A DNA stretch of 64,000 nucleotides from Portibacter marinus (GTDB lineage: Bacteria > Bacteroidota > Bacteroidia > Chitinophagales > Saprospiraceae): assembly GCF_021533195.1 (NCBI RefSeq), contig NZ_JAJNKB010000001.1, forward strand, positions 682,001 through 746,000, in the 5' to 3' direction. The translations under genes were made by a program, and so were the position numbers. Below, piece after piece: positions 23,676 through 33,290 of the stretch; positions within the stretch are counted from its first letter, which is position 1, and each line of letters opens with the position of its first letter. The notes under the pieces were generated by a model. The model was not told the DNA's origin. It did no database searches and saw only the letters and a list, made by a program, of their open reading frames with translations.

Positions 23676-24836
23676 TCATTTCTCTTTTCCTGCTTTAATA
23701 ATAAGTTCATTCAGTTTATTGTTTTCTTTCTTCCACGAAAAATGCTGCAAAACAAATTGCCTGGCGTTTTCTTTAATCTCTTTATACTTTTTCTTGTTCT
23801 GCAATACTTCAGTGATTCTAAGCGCAAATTCTGCAGCTGAGTCTGCGATGAACAAATGCTGACCATGATTTGCTCCTATAGCATCATTGACGTTGCTAGT
23901 AGTGATACAGATCTTCTCCATAGCCATGGCTTCGAGTATTTTATTCTGTTGACCTGCGCCACTAAAGATGGGAGCAACGAAAATTTCAGCGCCCGCATAA
24001 GCCTCCCTAATGTCTTCGATCCAGCCTGTGACCTCTATACCTTTACGATTCAGTTTTTTCACTCTGTTGGTTGGCCTCGCACCTGCAATTCGTATTCGAT
24101 AATTTGTTCGAAGCGCCGGCTTAATTTCCCTGGCAATAAATTCCGCTGCGAGTACATTGGGATGATATCCCATATTCCCAACAAATAAAATATCGCAATT
24201 CATCTCTTTGTTGATGGGATGAAAATAATCAATGTCGATTCCATTTGAAATCACGATAATTTCTGAGCTAGCATCTATTTCATTTTTATCTCTTTCCGAA
24301 ATGATGGTCAACCTATCGAAGTTGGCCGCCACCTCTCGCTCATATGATCGAAGTCTTTTCGCCTCTTGACTGGAAATCAATCTGGCTGGAAAGGATTCGA
24401 AGTTTTGTCTTTTGAGATAATTCATGGAAAAGCAATCCATGTAATCTAATACTTTAGGCTCTTTCCGATATCTTACGTATTCAGACATACGTATTAATTG
24501 ACAATAAATAACATCAGGTTGAATTTGATCAATCGTTTGATTGACTTCAAAATTCACTTTCCTGGAAAAAAAATAATGGACCTGGAAAGGCTTTTTGCTG
24601 ATCAAAGCTTTCGCAGTTCTGGACAGGGCCGACTTACGAGAAATTTTTATAATCTTAATGGACTCCGTAATGGCTTTAATCGTCTCAATCGACTGATCAG
24701 ATACTTCTTCGTCAGACAGTGAAATAAGGTGTAATTCGTGATGGTTTGCCAAATCCTTCATCTGATGGTACAACCTTAACTTGTCCCCTTTTTCCAGGGG
24801 ATACGGAAATCTTGATGAAAGAATTACTAATTTCAA
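23676..24836 (-). CDS. Glycosyltransferase family 4
   Basis: 386 residues, GT-B fold. N-terminal domain begins MKLVILSSRFPYPLEKGDKLR; C-terminal donor-binding domain holds ILFVGNMGYHPN, IRIAGARPTNRV, VTGWIEDIREAYAGAEIFVAP and the E-x7-E-type motif FSGAGQQNKILEAMAMEKICITT. The order resembles the glycosyltransferase of PEP-CTERM/exosortase loci, but no exosortase is seen here. Start codon is TTG at 24834-24836. Ends one base before the ribBA start. Acceptor unknown; probably capsular, lipopolysaccharide or S-layer glycan. Confidence 0.86.
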   Translation of the reverse strand: MKLVILSSRFPYPLEKGDKLRLYHQMKDLANHHELHLISLSDEEVSDQSIETIKAITESIKIIKISRKSALSRTAKALISKKPFQVHYFFSRKVNFEVNQTIDQIQPDVIYCQLIRMSEYVRYRKEPKVLDYMDCFSMNYLKRQNFESFPARLISSQEAKRLRSYEREVAANFDRLTIISERDKNEIDASSEIIVISNGIDIDYFHPINKEMNCDILFVGNMGYHPNVLAAEFIAREIKPALRTNYRIRIAGARPTNRVKKLNRKGIEVTGWIEDIREAYAGAEIFVAPIFSGAGQQNKILEAMAMEKICITTSNVNDAIGANHGQHLFIADSAAEFALRITEVLQNKKKYKEIKENARQFVLQHFSWKKENNKLNELIIKAGKEK

Positions 24837-24885
24837 GCCTGCCTTTTCTGAATTTTGGGCGCTAAAATAAGCTTTAATTTTTGTT

Positions 24886-26310
24886 ATGTTTACTCGTATG
24901 AAAGTTTACCCTTTTCTTTTACTCATAGTTTTACTCATTTCTTGTAAAAAAGAGACGTCTGAACAACCCAACATTGTCATCATTCTTGCAGACGATCTGG
25001 GATTTGGGGATCTGGCATGTTATGGTTCAGAGAAAAATAGCACACCGCATTTAGATCAAATGGCCGCGGAAGGTGTAAAGTTTACCAGTTATTATGCTGC
25101 ACAAGCCGTATGTTCAGCTTCCAGAGCAGCACTTCTCACCGGATGTTATCCAAATCGGATCGGAATTCATAATGCATTGATGCCCAATTCCACCATTGGC
25201 TTAAGCACCTCAGAAACCACCATTGCAGAAATGTTGAAAGGGCTAGGGTATCAAACAGCAATCTACGGAAAGTGGCATTTGGGCGATCACCCGAATTTCT
25301 TACCTACTAACCACGGCTTTGATGAATATGTGGGCATTCCGTACTCTAACGACATGTGGCCACTCCATCCTCAACAAGGACCTGTTTTCAATTTCGGACC
25401 ACTACCCTTAATCAAGAATGAAACCATCATTGATACAATTACAGATCAAACTAATCTCACAGTAGACCTTACGCATTACGCTACTGATTTTATCAAACAA
25501 AATAATGATCGACCCTTTTTTCTTTATCTGGCGCACCCCCAACCTCACGTACCACTCTATGTTTCGGACCAATTTAAAGGTAAATCTGACAATGGGTTAT
25601 ACGGTGACGTCATCATGGAAATCGACTGGAGTGTCGGTGAAATTTTAAAAACACTCAGGGAGGAAAACTTAGACCAAAACACCCTGGTCATATTTACCTC
25701 TGATAATGGCCCCTGGTTAGCCTATGGCAACCATGCAGGTAGTGCCGGCTATTTCCGTGAGGGCAAAGGGACAGCATGGGAAGGAGGTCAGCGAGAACCA
25801 TTTATAGCCTGGTATCCTGGTACACTTCCAGCAAAAAGCAGCATTTCAACACCTCTGTATGCCATTGATATCATGCCGACCATCGCTGAAATCACGGGCG
25901 GTCAATTGCCTTATAATAAAATAGATGGTAAGAATACCTGGGAGATATGGAAAGGTGAAAAAAATGAAAGTCCACATGAGGCATTCTATTATTACTATAA
26001 AACCAATGAATTACACGCCATCCGATATGGAGACTGGAAGATGGTGTTTCCTCATCGTTACCGAACCATGTTTGGCCAAAAGCCAGGCCGCGATGGACTT
26101 CCTGGAAACTACGCTCAGGTAGACCTTGAAAAACCAGAATTGTACCATTTAAAAAGAGATCCTGAAGAGAAAGAAAACGTATATCGAGATCATCTCAATA
26201 TTGTTGCAGAGATGGAAAAGCTGGCTGAACAAGCTCGTTTAGAATTAGGTGATCAGCTAACGGGCAGAGAAGGGAAAAATGTAAGAGAACCGGGGCGGGT
26301 TTCAGATTAG
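24886..26310 (+). CDS. Lipoprotein sulfatase, arylsulfatase type I
   Basis: 474 residues. Lipobox LISC with the cysteine at residue 20, so it is anchored by lipid. Sulfatase family alkaline-phosphatase fold: metal-binding ADDLGFGDL (D36, D37), the formylglycine-generating motif CSASRAALLTG with C76 and R80 and GKWHLG around residue 130. It hydrolyses sulfate esters of polysaccharides or other sulfated compounds. Maturation needs a formylglycine-generating enzyme; none with catalytic cysteines is in this window. Its end overlaps the convergent glycosyltransferase by 4 bp. In marine Bacteroidota such enzymes usually act on algal polysaccharide sulfates. Confidence 0.92.
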   Translation: MFTRMKVYPFLLLIVLLISCKKETSEQPNIVIILADDLGFGDLACYGSEKNSTPHLDQMAAEGVKFTSYYAAQAVCSASRAALLTGCYPNRIGIHNALMPNSTIGLSTSETTIAEMLKGLGYQTAIYGKWHLGDHPNFLPTNHGFDEYVGIPYSNDMWPLHPQQGPVFNFGPLPLIKNETIIDTITDQTNLTVDLTHYATDFIKQNNDRPFFLYLAHPQPHVPLYVSDQFKGKSDNGLYGDVIMEIDWSVGEILKTLREENLDQNTLVIFTSDNGPWLAYGNHAGSAGYFREGKGTAWEGGQREPFIAWYPGTLPAKSSISTPLYAIDIMPTIAEITGGQLPYNKIDGKNTWEIWKGEKNESPHEAFYYYYKTNELHAIRYGDWKMVFPHRYRTMFGQKPGRDGLPGNYAQVDLEKPELYHLKRDPEEKENVYRDHLNIVAEMEKLAEQARLELGDQLTGREGKNVREPGRVSD

Positions 26311-27521
26311 GCGTACTTAATCATCAATTCCTTATAGGTATCGAGTAATTCCTTGGCATTATCTATGTTGTCGTAGGTGTCGGCAACAAAGTCCTTGGCA
26401 TTTTCAGAAATCTGCTTGACAAATTCCGGGCTTTCGGCACACTTTTCTACGCATTCAATAAACTGTTCGGGAGTATCTGCGATTAAAACTTCTTTTTCGT
26501 GCTTGGCATCGATTCCCTCTAGTCCCAGTCTCGTGGTGATGACTACATTCCCAAGTGCCATTCCCTCAAGAATCTTAACCCTCATACCAGAACCACTAAA
26601 AAGAGGTACCACTAAAGCTGAATGTTGACCTAAAAATTCAATAGCACTGTCGACTTCTCCATGAACGATGACGTTGGGCATGCGAAGTGACATGATATTA
26701 TAAGGTGTGTTTCGACCTGCTATATGTAACTTAAGATGAGGGAACTTGATGTGCATGCTTGGCCAAACTTCCTGCAAGAACCAATCCAGTCCTTCCGTAT
26801 TGGGACGCCAATCTAAAGAGCCTATAAAACAAAGCGAAAATGATTCATTCTTGTGTACTTTAGGTTGCAACTTGTATGACTTGGTTTCTATTCCAATGGG
26901 TGATGCGATCGCACCATTTTTATAACCAAGATCTTTAAATGTCTTTAGATCTTTTTTAGTGACAGCTATCAAATAGTCATACGCATTGAGGTTCTCAAGT
27001 TCGAACTTCTTCAATTTCTTGGTAAGATAATTCAGATATAATTTTTTAGGAAAGAAGGTGGTATTCTTCGTAATTCTCTCCCAAATTTCATGCTCTACAT
27101 TGTGTGCCCTCATGGTTATGATAGCATCCGAATGTTCTCTGATTAACTCTACATAAGGCGCCAGATATAAGGTTTCTAGTTGAATCACATCGAAGTGTTC
27201 TTTCTTTAACAACTCCACGATGGCCTCCTTAAACTCACTGCTGATAAATCTACTGACATGGTAAGATTCCTTCCTGAATAGATTAGAGAATGCACCCATG
27301 GGGGTAATGGCATTATCGATATCCACGAAATGAATATCCTTATAATGGTCATAATCATCAGGAATATTGGCTACATCTGTATGATGCTTGCTAGTGTTCA
27401 TACAGAGCAAAGTTATCTCACATCCAAGTTCAGCTAACGCTCTGCTTAAGTAAGTAACAGCAATTGTTTCTCCATCCTTTAGTGGATAAGGAAATTTCTT
27501 ACAGAGTTGAAGTATCTTCAT
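26307..27521 (-). CDS. Glycosyltransferase family 4
   Basis: 404 residues, GT-B fold, with KFPYPLKDGETIA near the start and C-terminal CFIGSLDWRPNTEGLDWFL, LHIAGRNTPYN and the donor motif VPLFSGSGMRVKILEGMALGNVVITT. Related to the glycosyltransferase at 23.7-24.8 kb in layout (both begin with a PYP motif) but not an obvious recent duplicate. Function probably cell-surface polysaccharide or lipid-linked glycan assembly. Its promoter region is 240 bp long; a TATTTTTG -7-like box lies at 27563-27570. Confidence 0.86.
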   Translation of the reverse strand: MKILQLCKKFPYPLKDGETIAVTYLSRALAELGCEITLLCMNTSKHHTDVANIPDDYDHYKDIHFVDIDNAITPMGAFSNLFRKESYHVSRFISSEFKEAIVELLKKEHFDVIQLETLYLAPYVELIREHSDAIITMRAHNVEHEIWERITKNTTFFPKKLYLNYLTKKLKKFELENLNAYDYLIAVTKKDLKTFKDLGYKNGAIASPIGIETKSYKLQPKVHKNESFSLCFIGSLDWRPNTEGLDWFLQEVWPSMHIKFPHLKLHIAGRNTPYNIMSLRMPNVIVHGEVDSAIEFLGQHSALVVPLFSGSGMRVKILEGMALGNVVITTRLGLEGIDAKHEKEVLIADTPEQFIECVEKCAESPEFVKQISENAKDFVADTYDNIDNAKELLDTYKELMIKYA

Positions 27522-27562
27522 ATAGGTCGATAAAAACTAAAAGTTTTCTCTAATTAGATGCT

Positions 27563-27570
27563 CAAAAATA
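27563..27570 (-). promoter_or_regulatory. Possible -7 element of the glycosyltransferase gene
   Basis: TATTTTTG on the minus strand, about 40 bp before the start at 27521. No TTG at the usual -33 distance. The rest of 27522-27760 shows nothing further. Confidence 0.35.
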
Positions 27571-27760
27571 AGAGAATAATTGTTAATTCCGAATTCTGAT
27601 CATTTAATTAGTGGGTAATATTACTCGTTTCAGGCTGTTACAATAACGTGTATAAATTAATTTATATTCAAAAAAACTTCATTCTTTACGCAATTAGGAC
27701 GAAGCTGCCTATATTTCGCATTTTATAATCTAACTGTTTTTTGTTATCGGAACTCCTGCC

Positions 27761-28411
27761 ATGCTTACTGCGAAGAATATCCACAAATCTTTTGGAGATC
27801 TAGATGTATTAAAAGGCATTGATTTAGAAATTAAAAAAGGTGAAGTCGTTAGTATAGTAGGGAAGTCAGGAACCGGTAAAAGCACTTTACTTCATATTTT
27901 AGGGACTTTAGATCACGCTGATAAAGGTGAGCTTCACATTGCTGATCAATTGATAAGAAAACTCAATCCCAAGCAACTTTCTAAGTTTAGAAATGAAAAA
28001 TTGGGCTTCATTTTTCAATTTCACCATCTACTCAATGAATTTACGGCATTAGAAAATGTCATGATTCCTGGAATGATTGCAAAAAGAAACAAGAAAGCAC
28101 TAAAATCTAAAGCACAGGATCTATTGGATTATTTTGGATTGTCAGATCGACTTCAGCACAAGCCCAATCAAATGTCTGGTGGAGAACAGCAAAGAGTAGC
28201 TGTTGCCAGAGCATTGATTAATGATCCCGAGATCATCTTTGCCGATGAACCTTCCGGTAATCTTGACAATGTGACATCAGAGGAGCTACATCATTTGATT
28301 TTCAAGCTGCGAACAGACTTTAATCAAAGCTTCGTCATCGTCACTCACAATAACGAACTGGCGGCAATGAGTGATAGAAGCTTGACCATGGAAGACGGCC
28401 TTATTAAATAA
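27761..28411 (+). CDS. LolD-type ABC transporter ATP-binding protein
   Basis: 216 residues, single ATPase domain: Walker A VGKSGTGKSTL (34-44), Q-loop FQFHHLL, signature MSGGEQQRVAVARA, Walker B IIFADEPSGNLD. The closest family match is LolD/MacB, which pairs with LolC/LolE or a MacB-type permease to extract lipoproteins or export substrates. No permease is next to it; the following gene is DUF389, so it may act with a distant partner. The DUF389 gene begins 5 bp downstream. Confidence 0.85.
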   Translation: MLTAKNIHKSFGDLDVLKGIDLEIKKGEVVSIVGKSGTGKSTLLHILGTLDHADKGELHIADQLIRKLNPKQLSKFRNEKLGFIFQFHHLLNEFTALENVMIPGMIAKRNKKALKSKAQDLLDYFGLSDRLQHKPNQMSGGEQQRVAVARALINDPEIIFADEPSGNLDNVTSEELHHLIFKLRTDFNQSFVIVTHNNELAAMSDRSLTMEDGLIK

Positions 28412-28416
28412 TATTT

Positions 28417-29850
28417 ATGTCGACCAATGATAAAAATGGGCCCATAAAGCAAAGCGATGAACCCCAGATCGAATTTGCTCATGTCAGGTCTTTTTTCAAG
28501 AATATCATTAAGGACATTCTGGATCTCAAACATGGCGTAAATAAGAAGGCGACCATAGAAGAGATCAATAATAAGAAAAGTCTTTCAGGTGCCAATGCCT
28601 GGATGTTGATCTGCTCTATCATGATTGCCTCGATCGGTCTTGATAGAAATTCACCTGCTGTGATCATCGGCGCCATGCTCATTTCACCCTTGATGGCCCC
28701 TATTCTGGGAATAGGGCTAGGAGTAGGGATTAATGACAGACGAGTGATCAAAACCTCCTTAATGCATTTTTCTGTCGCCATATTAATAGCGATTGTGGTC
28801 AGTACCATCTACTTTCTAATCACTCCTCTTGGAACCTTTGGCAGTGAAATCAGAGCCAGAACTGAGCCCACAATTTTAGATGTTCTCATTGCACTTTTTG
28901 GGGGTGTAGCGGGTATCATCTCTATTGCCAGAAAAGACATCAGCACCACCATTCCCGGTGTGGCCATCGCTACCGCATTAATGCCACCACTTTGCGTAAC
29001 GGGATTTGGCATCGCCAATTGGGAAACCAACATCATACTATCGTCCTTTTATTTATTCCTTACCAATACATTTTTCATTTGCTTGTCCACATATATCATT
29101 GTGCGCTTACTAAGATTCCCTTTCAGGAAGTATCCAAATAAGAAAGAAAAGCGACGCAATATGATCTACGTTATCCTTTTTTCCTTGATCGTTATTATAC
29201 CAAGTATTTTGATCTTAAATAAGGTGATTTTGAAAATCGACACCTTTAGTAACATTGAAAAAATGCTGGTCCAGAACTTCGGTAAGGATATGGAATATCT
29301 GGATGATTACAAATTGATCCAAAATGATACTACTAACCTCCTCATTTTGAAGGTCTACAGCAATTCCAAGAATCCTTCGTTAGAGGCGGAATGCAAAAGC
29401 AAATTAGATTCTCTAGGACTGAAAAACATGGAAGTTAAGGTTTTATATACGTCCGAAGTGAATTTGAATCAATTTGATCGGCTCCAACAAAAATTAAATT
29501 CGTTCGATAAGTTTGAAAAGTTTTCTGATTCTTTAGTGGCCGTGCAAAATGAAAGGGCGATTGAAATAGAAAATCTAAAGTCAAGACTTCAGAAAAATGT
29601 GCTGGATTCTATGGAACTAAATCCACTCTATAGAATAGCAAAGAATCGCTTTCCATATATTCAAAAGATCAGTGTAGCCAAGGCAAAGGGTCAGCAATTG
29701 ACGACCGGTCAATCTATCTCAGAAATTTTGGTTTACATTGAGTGGAACGAGGACATTCGACAGGACCAACGCGATTCTACGCAAGCTTATTTGCAACCCT
29801 TCTTAGAAGGTTACTTCAGAAAAAAAGAAATATTAATCGTCAGTAAATGA
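28417..29850 (+). CDS. DUF389 membrane protein
   Basis: 477 residues. An N-terminal cytoplasmic part (about 1-65), then DUF389 with about six transmembrane segments: AWMLICSIMIASIGLDRNSP, VIIGAMLISPLMAPILGIGLG and TTIPGVAIATALMPPLCVTGFG are the family's hallmark. The C-terminal 200 residues carry a coiled-coil/OmpA-like soluble region after a final segment near residue 250-265. Function unknown; family members are proposed transport or signalling proteins. Between lolD (5-bp gap) and a GH3 enzyme (4-bp overlap, ATGA), so these three genes form an operon. Confidence 0.85.
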   Translation: MSTNDKNGPIKQSDEPQIEFAHVRSFFKNIIKDILDLKHGVNKKATIEEINNKKSLSGANAWMLICSIMIASIGLDRNSPAVIIGAMLISPLMAPILGIGLGVGINDRRVIKTSLMHFSVAILIAIVVSTIYFLITPLGTFGSEIRARTEPTILDVLIALFGGVAGIISIARKDISTTIPGVAIATALMPPLCVTGFGIANWETNIILSSFYLFLTNTFFICLSTYIIVRLLRFPFRKYPNKKEKRRNMIYVILFSLIVIIPSILILNKVILKIDTFSNIEKMLVQNFGKDMEYLDDYKLIQNDTTNLLILKVYSNSKNPSLEAECKSKLDSLGLKNMEVKVLYTSEVNLNQFDRLQQKLNSFDKFEKFSDSLVAVQNERAIEIENLKSRLQKNVLDSMELNPLYRIAKNRFPYIQKISVAKAKGQQLTTGQSISEILVYIEWNEDIRQDQRDSTQAYLQPFLEGYFRKKEILIVSK

Positions 29851-30971
29851 AATACAGAATAATCACCGTCCTACTCCTGCTCGCATTGATAGCTTGCAAC
29901 AATGAAAGAAGCGACAAGGAATCTACAAATATAAAAGGCCATCCCACGCTAGAGGAAATGATCGGTCAGATGATTATGATTGGGTTTCGTGGCTTTGATA
30001 TCGCCGAGGTAAGCGATACCATCCTTGCACATATTGAAAATCAGAGGGTGGGTGGCCTGGTATTATTCGATTATGATGTAGTTAAAAAGGAAGCGAAAAG
30101 AAATATTAAAAATCCTGAACAGCTTGAAAAGTTGATAACTGATCTTCAGAACCATAGTGAAGACCATCTCTTTATTGCCATTGATCAGGAAGGAGGCAGG
30201 GTCAACCGACTAAAAGCAACCTATGGATTTCCAGCCAGCGTCAGCAATCAATATCTTGGTCAACTGAACAACCTGGACAGCACAAAATTCTATGCAAGTC
30301 AAAATGCTGCTACACTGAGTCAAATGGGCATAAATGTCAATTTTGCTCCGGATGTTGACCTAAATATCAATCCTGAAAATCCGGTCATTGGAAAAATCGG
30401 AAGAAGTTACGGTGCAGACACATCTACTGTAATCGCTCATGCTTCGGTCTGGATAGCAGCCCATCAGAAAGAGAAAATTATATCCACGCTTAAACATTTT
30501 CCAGGACATGGAAGCTCGCACGCAGACTCACACTATGGCTTAACTGACATCACTGATTACTGGCAACCGCAGGAGCTCATTCCTTTCAAAACATTGGCCC
30601 AGAAAGATCTGGTAGGGATTATGACTGCACATGTGGTAAACAATCAATTAGACACCGTACCTGCTACTCTTTCCAAAAAAATCATTAAAGAAATAATTAG
30701 AGATGACTGGAAATTTGATGGACTGCTATTTTCAGATGACCTACATATGGGAGCTGTCAATGATTTATATGATTTTGAGACCATTTTAAAGAAATCCATT
30801 GACGCCGGGGTGGACATACTGCTTTTCGGAAACAACCTTAGGTATGATGAAGAAATTCCGCGAAAAATTATTGCGAGTGTAGCCAAAATGGTTGAAACTG
30901 GAGAAATCTCTAAAGAGCGAATCCTACAATCTTACAACAGAATTATCAAAGCCAAAAGTCAGATCCAGTGA
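29847..30971 (+). CDS. Lipoprotein family 3 glycoside hydrolase, NagZ-like
   Basis: 374 residues with lipobox LIACN (C17). GH3 (beta/alpha)8 barrel: IAIDQEGGRVNRL, NFAPDVDLNINPENPVIG, KHFPGHGSSHADSHYG (with the Asp-His dyad loop of beta-N-acetylhexosaminidases), and nucleophile motif LFSDDLHMGAV. The single-barrel length fits NagZ-type beta-N-acetylglucosaminidase, used in peptidoglycan recycling, here as a lipoprotein rather than cytoplasmic. Starts inside the DUF389 stop (ATGA), ends 13 bp inside the convergent cryptochrome gene. Confidence 0.9.
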   Translation: MKYRIITVLLLLALIACNNERSDKESTNIKGHPTLEEMIGQMIMIGFRGFDIAEVSDTILAHIENQRVGGLVLFDYDVVKKEAKRNIKNPEQLEKLITDLQNHSEDHLFIAIDQEGGRVNRLKATYGFPASVSNQYLGQLNNLDSTKFYASQNAATLSQMGINVNFAPDVDLNINPENPVIGKIGRSYGADTSTVIAHASVWIAAHQKEKIISTLKHFPGHGSSHADSHYGLTDITDYWQPQELIPFKTLAQKDLVGIMTAHVVNNQLDTVPATLSKKIIKEIIRDDWKFDGLLFSDDLHMGAVNDLYDFETILKKSIDAGVDILLFGNNLRYDEEIPRKIIASVAKMVETGEISKERILQSYNRIIKAKSQIQ

Positions 30972-32254
30972 TCCACGAATTCACCTTCAGGATCATACCG
31001 CTTCGCTTGGTTTTCAATGTTAAAGTAACGATCGGATCGCGGATCATTTCCCACTCCTGCAATGTAATTCCAGTTGCCATAGTTGCTGCAAGGATCATAG
31101 TCAATTAAAAGCGATTCGAAATATTGAGCGCCCAATAACCAATTGAGATTAAGATCGTTCACCAAATAACTGGCAACGTTCTGCCGACCTCTGTTAGACA
31201 TAAACCCGGTCGCATTAATCTCTTTCATATTGGCATCCACAAATGGCACACCTGTTTCTCCGGCTGCCCATTTAGAAAACAAATCCATATCTTCCTTGTC
31301 GCTAACATCACTGGATTGTTGAATACCTCCCAATTGAAAAATGGCGTTACCATACTTTTTTCCCATCAATCTGAAAAAATCTCTCCACATCAGTTCAAAT
31401 ATTAACCAATAGGTTGATTCATTCTTGGTTCTTTCTTTTTCGTATTTGAAAATCTGATGAGCAATTAATTTTGGAGAGAGGCATCCTTGCGCCAGGTAGG
31501 CTGAAAACTTTGAGGAATAATCCCTGCCCAGCAGTCCATTGCGAGTCTCTTTATAAGTCTGTACCAAATCAGACTCCCATAAATAGTAATTCATTTCCTT
31601 CAGACCGGCAGACTCACCTCCCAACAAAATGGGCGTAAAATCGGCTTCTTCTTCACTGAATCCAAAATCTGTCAAATTGGGAATGTCACCTTCCTCAATC
31701 TTAAAAGTGGAATCTGGAAGTTCAATGTCGTCTGTGGGCAGTGGCTTTCTAATGGGTACAAACTTCTCTACTTCTTTTCGAAAACTGGTGAATGTATCTG
31801 GAGTCTGGGTGATAGGAAAAGGAAGATCGCCTGTGTAATACAACATTTTTCCTCTGGAAAACCTTACTTCTCGTCCAATACTCCAAAGATTTTTTTCAAG
31901 GGCATCCTGTACCTCTATTTCTTCCTGGGTGCGCTCCCGATTACAAAAGATCCAACTGGCCTTACTTTCATTACATATATCAAAAAGGATTTCTTCAGGT
32001 TTTCCTGTTCTTACAATAAGCCTGCAACCCTTCTCTTTCAAATTATTTCGAAGATCTTGTATGCTCTCAATGATGAACCTCGCTCGGTATTTGTCTGTTT
32101 TTCGAAATCCAAAACCTGTTTTCCCTTTAAATACTCTTTCGTCGAAAATATAGACATAGATTAATTCGTCGACTTGACTTTTTGCATCATAAATAGCTTC
32201 GTTATCGTGCAGTCTGAGATCTGCTCTAAACCAAACAATACCTCTTTTATTCAT
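30959..32254 (-). CDS. Cryptochrome DASH / photolyase-family flavoprotein
   Basis: 431 residues. N-terminal photolyase alpha/beta domain (about 1-130, IVWFRADLRLHDNEAI), C-terminal FAD domain with WLIFELMWRDFF, GETGVPFVDANMKE, TGFMSNRGRQNVASYL and the DASH hallmark GVGNDPRSDRYFNIENQAKRYDPEG at the C-terminus. Binds FAD and likely an MTHF antenna; DASH proteins repair cyclobutane pyrimidine dimers in single-stranded DNA. The C-terminus runs to HWI, shorter than eukaryotic versions but normal in bacteria. Convergent overlap with the GH3 gene. Confidence 0.93.
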   Translation of the reverse strand: MNKRGIVWFRADLRLHDNEAIYDAKSQVDELIYVYIFDERVFKGKTGFGFRKTDKYRARFIIESIQDLRNNLKEKGCRLIVRTGKPEEILFDICNESKASWIFCNRERTQEEIEVQDALEKNLWSIGREVRFSRGKMLYYTGDLPFPITQTPDTFTSFRKEVEKFVPIRKPLPTDDIELPDSTFKIEEGDIPNLTDFGFSEEEADFTPILLGGESAGLKEMNYYLWESDLVQTYKETRNGLLGRDYSSKFSAYLAQGCLSPKLIAHQIFKYEKERTKNESTYWLIFELMWRDFFRLMGKKYGNAIFQLGGIQQSSDVSDKEDMDLFSKWAAGETGVPFVDANMKEINATGFMSNRGRQNVASYLVNDLNLNWLLGAQYFESLLIDYDPCSNYGNWNYIAGVGNDPRSDRYFNIENQAKRYDPEGEFVDHWI

Positions 32255-32326
32255 TCTGTTATATTTGCTTTTATAACATGACTAAAACTGATTTAGTTTA
32301 TACATTTACACTCTTAAATCATAGAT

Positions 32327-32689
32327 ATGAAACACTATTTGATTTTATCGGTTTTAATTATATGCTGCAAGCCAGCCGCCAATAATTTAGAACAGCAAAG
32401 AGCAGAAGTCATGAAAATCCACGATGACGCAATGGCCAGAATGGGTGAGATTCAAAATGCTGTAAAGGACTTAAAAGAAATGCCTGTGGACAGTGCTGAA
32501 CAGAAACAGGTCGATGGCTTGATTCTGGCTCTGGAAGATGCTGAAGAAGGAATGATGTTATGGATGGAACGATACAGTGAACCGAAAACAGAAATTGAGC
32601 AGTTTTATAGAGATCAAAAAGAAAAAATACAAATAGTAGCAGATGACATTGATGAAAGTATTGCGCGTGCAAAAAAATATATGGAATAA
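32327..32689 (+). CDS. Small coiled-coil lipoprotein
   Basis: 120 residues: lipobox IICCK (C13 or C14), then a Glu/Gln/Asp-rich helical domain (about 24-118) with heptad-like spacing (MKIHDDAMARMGEIQNAVKD, DQKEKIQIVADDIDESIA). No known catalytic family; Bacteroidota proteins of this kind are often named 'viral A-type inclusion protein'. It precedes the SCO and cytochrome c genes and its 3' end overlaps the SCO start, suggesting a shared operon. Metal or haem handling is possible but not shown. Confidence 0.78.
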   Translation: MKHYLILSVLIICCKPAANNLEQQRAEVMKIHDDAMARMGEIQNAVKDLKEMPVDSAEQKQVDGLILALEDAEEGMMLWMERYSEPKTEIEQFYRDQKEKIQIVADDIDESIARAKKYME

Positions 32690-33290
32690 GTTGACTTATA
32701 CGTTAGTGGGGATGCTCATTTTAATATCGTGCACAAATGAAGATAAATCCTTACCTATTTTGGGAGAAAAAGAAATGGTAGAGGGGCAAGAGGTACCCCA
32801 TTCCATACCGGATTTTTCATTTGTCAATCAGGATAGCACGATTATAACCAACGATCAGCTGAATTCCGGACCTTATGTGGCAGATTTCTTTTTTACTCAC
32901 TGTCCGTCTATTTGCCCGATCGTGACAAAGCAGATGTTGAGAATTCACGATGCCTTTAAAGAAGAAAATTTAAAGTTGGTTTCATTCACAATGGATCCCA
33001 AACGAGACACTCCTGAAAGGCTGAAAGATTATGCTTCGAAATTAGAGGTCGATGCCCCCAAATGGCACTTTTTAACTGGCGACAAAGAAGAATTGCATGA
33101 CATCGCCACCGATTTTTTTAATGTAGTCATCGAGGACGATGAAGCACCAGGAGGATTTAATCATAGCGGAAAAATCATTCTTGTAGATAAAAATAGGCAT
33201 ATTCGTGCGTTCTGTGAAGGTACTGATGAAGAGGATGTGGACGATTTTATAAAAGATATTAAAATTTTACTTTCTGAAAATGAAGACTAG
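32652..33290 (+). CDS. SCO1/SenC family copper chaperone lipoprotein
   Basis: 212 residues from the ATG at 32652, chosen because residues 5-24 form a lipoprotein signal (LTYTLVGMLILISC) after a basic start; an ATG 9 bp upstream is also possible. Thioredoxin fold with the SCO copper motif FFTHCPSICPIV (CxxxC), FTMDPKRDTPERL, and the conserved His in GGFNHSGKII. SCO proteins deliver copper to the CuA centre of cytochrome c oxidase. It overlaps the lipoprotein gene before and the cytochrome c gene after (11 bp). No oxidase gene is in the window. Confidence 0.9.
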   Translation: MKVLRVQKNIWNKLTYTLVGMLILISCTNEDKSLPILGEKEMVEGQEVPHSIPDFSFVNQDSTIITNDQLNSGPYVADFFFTHCPSICPIVTKQMLRIHDAFKEENLKLVSFTMDPKRDTPERLKDYASKLEVDAPKWHFLTGDKEELHDIATDFFNVVIEDDEAPGGFNHSGKIILVDKNRHIRAFCEGTDEEDVDDFIKDIKILLSENED

